From Leisingera aquaemixtae (lineage in GTDB: Bacteria; Pseudomonadota; Alphaproteobacteria; Rhodobacterales; Rhodobacteraceae), in contig NZ_JAHVJQ010000002.1 in the NCBI RefSeq assembly GCF_019801145.1, positions 372,001 through 436,000 of the forward strand: DNA of 64,000 bases. Reading direction: 5' to 3'. Both the position numbers and the translations under genes were made by a program. Below are positions 61,872 through 64,000 of this stretch, piece after piece. Every line of letters begins with the position of its first letter. Position 1 is the first letter of the stretch. The notes beneath the pieces are model-generated. The model saw only the letters and a program-made list of their open reading frames with translations, had not been told where the DNA came from and searched no databases.

Positions 61872-62879
61872 ATGATTATTAATTCTTACGGCGATATGGC
61901 GCAGCACCTCTTTCTCCGCGGCCGCAATGCGGATCTGAAGGAGAACGTCACCACGCTTTCCGAAGAGTTTGCCACAGGTAAAACCTCCAACCTGACCGAG
62001 CGGCTTGGCGGTGATTTCACCTATCTAGCAGATCTGGAAAGCACTCTGAACCGGCTCGACAGCTATATGGTTACAAATGGCGAGGTGCAGCTGTTTGCAA
62101 CCACGGTCCAGGGCAGCTTAGAAAAGGTTCAAAGCCAGGTGCAGGCTCTGCGCAATGATATCCTGAGGCTGTCGCCGGCAATGGATGTTTACAACGCCGA
62201 ACAGTTCGGCAGCCAAGCTAAGCAAAAAATGGAGAGTGCCGTCAACCTTATGAACACGTCTGTTGGCGGGCGCACAATTTTTGCCGGGACCGCAACGGAT
62301 ACCAAGCCGCTGAATGATTCCGGCACTCTGATGACTGCGATCCTCACCGAAGTGTCAGGGCTTACGACAAGCAATGACATCATCCAAGCGGTCAAGGACT
62401 GGTTTGACGACCCGGCTGGCTTTGATGCGGTCATGTACCAAGGCTCCGCCACAGCCCTGCAGCCCGTGACCGTGGGCGAGGGGGAACAGGTCTCTTTGGG
62501 CATTCAAGCCAATGACGACAACCTCAAGCATACGCTGCAAAGCTATGTCATCACGGCGCTGGCCGATGAGCCCGGCCTCGGATTGAACGACGACGTGAAG
62601 ATCGATCTGGTCATCGAGGCCAGCAGCGAGCTGACCGAAAGCGAAGACCGGCTGATCAAGGTGCAGGCCGATGTTGGCTTTGTCGAGGGGCGCCTGGACG
62701 CGATCAACGCCCGCAACGAGGCCTCCAAAACCAGCCTGAGCATCGTCAAGAACAACCTGGTCTCTGCAGACCCATATGAAACCTACACCCGGCTGCAGGA
62801 AGCGCAAACACAGCTCGAAGGCCTTTACACGGTCACCGCGCGCAGCTCGCAGCTTTCCCTGCTGAAGTACATCTCATGA
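61872..62879 (+). CDS. flgL: Flagellar hook-associated protein 3 FlgL
   Basis: 335 residues related to flagellin at both ends: FLRGRNADLKENVTTLSEEFATGKTSNLTERLGGDFTYLADLE near the start and a long C-terminal helix (SKTSLSIVKNNLVSADPYETYTRLQEAQTQLEGLYTVTARSSQL). It overlaps flgI by four bases (ATGA). Confidence 0.92.
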   Translation: MIINSYGDMAQHLFLRGRNADLKENVTTLSEEFATGKTSNLTERLGGDFTYLADLESTLNRLDSYMVTNGEVQLFATTVQGSLEKVQSQVQALRNDILRLSPAMDVYNAEQFGSQAKQKMESAVNLMNTSVGGRTIFAGTATDTKPLNDSGTLMTAILTEVSGLTTSNDIIQAVKDWFDDPAGFDAVMYQGSATALQPVTVGEGEQVSLGIQANDDNLKHTLQSYVITALADEPGLGLNDDVKIDLVIEASSELTESEDRLIKVQADVGFVEGRLDAINARNEASKTSLSIVKNNLVSADPYETYTRLQEAQTQLEGLYTVTARSSQLSLLKYIS

Positions 62880-63982
62880 TTGGAATTCTTCGTCTTCTCA
62901 TCTCGTGCCTGTTCCTGCTGCCGGCAGTGGCTCAGGCCAATACAATCCGCCTGAAGGATCTGGTGGAATTCGACGGCGTGCGCGGCAACGACCTGGTTGG
63001 CTATGGCCTGGTCGTTGGTTTGGACGGCACGGGTGACGGGTTGCGGAATTCGCCCTTCACCGAAGAAATCATGTCCAACATCCTTGAGCGGCTGGGGGTC
63101 AACGTGACCGGCGAGCAGTTCCGTCCCAAGAATGTTGCCGCGGTTTTTGTCACTGCGACTCTGCCGCCCTTTGCCCGGGTTGGCAGCACCATTGATGTGA
63201 CAGTATCTGCTATCGGCGACTCCAAAAGCCTGCTGGGCGGCACCTTGATCATGACCCCCCTCAATGCAGCTGACGGGCAGATCTATGCGGTTGCACAGGG
63301 CACCATCCTCGCTGGCGGCGCCGTTGCCGAGGGGGATGCAGCTGTTGTGACCCAAGGGGTGCCGACGGCGGGGGTGATCCCGTCCGGCGCCCGCGTTGAG
63401 CGGGAGATTGATTTTGATCTGGCCTCGCTCAGCTCCATGCGGCTGGCGCTGCGGGAGCCTGATTTCACGACTGCCGGGCGGATCGAACGGGCCATCAACG
63501 CCGAGTTCGGCAGCAATGTCGCCCTGATGCGGGATTCCGGCACAGTTGAGGTTGATATCCGCCGGACCAACACGCGCTCGACGGCTCATGCCGTGGGCCG
63601 GATCGAGAACATTCTGGTGGAGCCCCAGCGCAAGGCGCGGGTGGTGGTCGATCAGCGCTCAGGCACAATTGTGATGGGCAGTGACGTGCGGATCTCCCGC
63701 GTGGCCGTGGCTCAGGGCAATCTTACTCTGCGGATCGAAGAGACCCCGCTGGTTGTGCAGCCGAACCCTTTTGCTGATGGTGAATCGGTTGTCGTTCCGC
63801 GCACCGGTGCCGCCATCGAAGAAGAGGAAGGCATTCAGCTGGCAGAAGTTCCTGAGACCACGTCGCTGTCTGAAGTTGTGGCAGGTCTGAACGCCCTTGG
63901 CGTGTCGCCGCGGGACATGATCGACATACTCAAGAGCTTGAAGGCGGCGGGAGCCCTGCACGCGGAGTTCGTGGTCCGCTGA
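62876..63982 (+). CDS. flgI: Flagellar P-ring protein FlgI
   Basis: 368 residues with a signal peptide (LRLLISCLFLLPAVAQA). The mature start NTIRLKDLVEFDGVRGNDLVGYGLVVGLDGTGDG and the later VNVTGEQFRPKNVAAVFVTATLPPFARVGSTIDVTVSAIGDSKSLLGGTL match the family. It forms the peptidoglycan-layer ring of the basal body. Only 18 bases remain after it in the window. Confidence 0.96.
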   Translation: MIGILRLLISCLFLLPAVAQANTIRLKDLVEFDGVRGNDLVGYGLVVGLDGTGDGLRNSPFTEEIMSNILERLGVNVTGEQFRPKNVAAVFVTATLPPFARVGSTIDVTVSAIGDSKSLLGGTLIMTPLNAADGQIYAVAQGTILAGGAVAEGDAAVVTQGVPTAGVIPSGARVEREIDFDLASLSSMRLALREPDFTTAGRIERAINAEFGSNVALMRDSGTVEVDIRRTNTRSTAHAVGRIENILVEPQRKARVVVDQRSGTIVMGSDVRISRVAVAQGNLTLRIEETPLVVQPNPFADGESVVVPRTGAAIEEEEGIQLAEVPETTSLSEVVAGLNALGVSPRDMIDILKSLKAAGALHAEFVVR

Positions 63983-64000
63983 AGCGACCTGCAGAAAAGA

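Overview
The window looks like chromosome from a denitrifying marine alphaproteobacterium of the Roseobacter group (Rhodobacterales; Leisingera/Phaeobacter/Ruegeria-like, with the genus inferred only from gene content). Supporting signs are the moderately high GC, an ALA synthase (C4) route to heme, TRAP transporters, CtrA-type TTAA-N7-TTAA sites in front of flagellar genes, a VPEID-CTERM protein, and the rimP-nusA-ylxR-infB and argJ-mutT arrangements. There are three tRNAs, no rRNA, no insertion sequence, no prophage and no CRISPR array.

Layout. 1-10 kb: a NavAb-like sodium channel, two L,D-transpeptidases, a CAP lipoprotein, a tiny membrane protein with its own promoter and terminator, a 1002-residue kinase/M23 peptidase/aminotransferase fusion, ferrochelatase, a methyltransferase divergent from comF, glutaredoxin, a nitrilase-family hydrolase and a MarR regulator. 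11-25 kb: ubiG, proline iminopeptidase coupled to a short solute-binding protein, then the rimP-nusA-ylxR-infB operon with a promoter followed closely by a terminator-like hairpin, the minus-strand prsA-like PPIase-argJ-mutT operon, and secA. 25-36 kb: two envelope proteins (one a PstS-like/OmpA fusion), a VPEID-CTERM protein beside a sugar transferase, an FAH-family enzyme, a complete TRAP transporter with a perfect palindromic operator upstream, a 58-residue cysteine-rich protein, a thioesterase, a YcaQ-like protein and a LacI regulator. 37-42 kb: tRNA-Arg, tRNA-Thr, an AraC regulator divergent from a cupin and a flavin monooxygenase, tRNA-Leu, and hemN.

42.5-57.8 kb is a nitrite-reduction island on the minus strand. 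It holds nirS, a NapC/NirT-type multiheme cytochrome with an unusual C-terminal extension, a cupredoxin, the heme d1 genes nirE-C-F-DL-G-H-J-N, nnrS, hemA and a divergent Crp/Fnr (Dnr-type) regulator. TTGAC-N4-GTCAA-like boxes lie before nirS (two, inside a duplicated 25-bp module), nirE and hemA/dnr, and a weaker TTGAT-type box lies before hemN. The regulator therefore probably coordinates heme, heme d1 and reductase synthesis. 58-64 kb is a flagellar segment: motB, flgE, flgK, flgL and flgI, with CtrA-like sites before motB and flgE.

The most unusual items are the NirT-type fusion with a CXXXCH motif, the three-domain kinase-peptidase-lyase fusion, the VPEID-CTERM/sugar-transferase pair, and the duplicated regulatory module before nirS. 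No clearly new defence or mobile system was seen.
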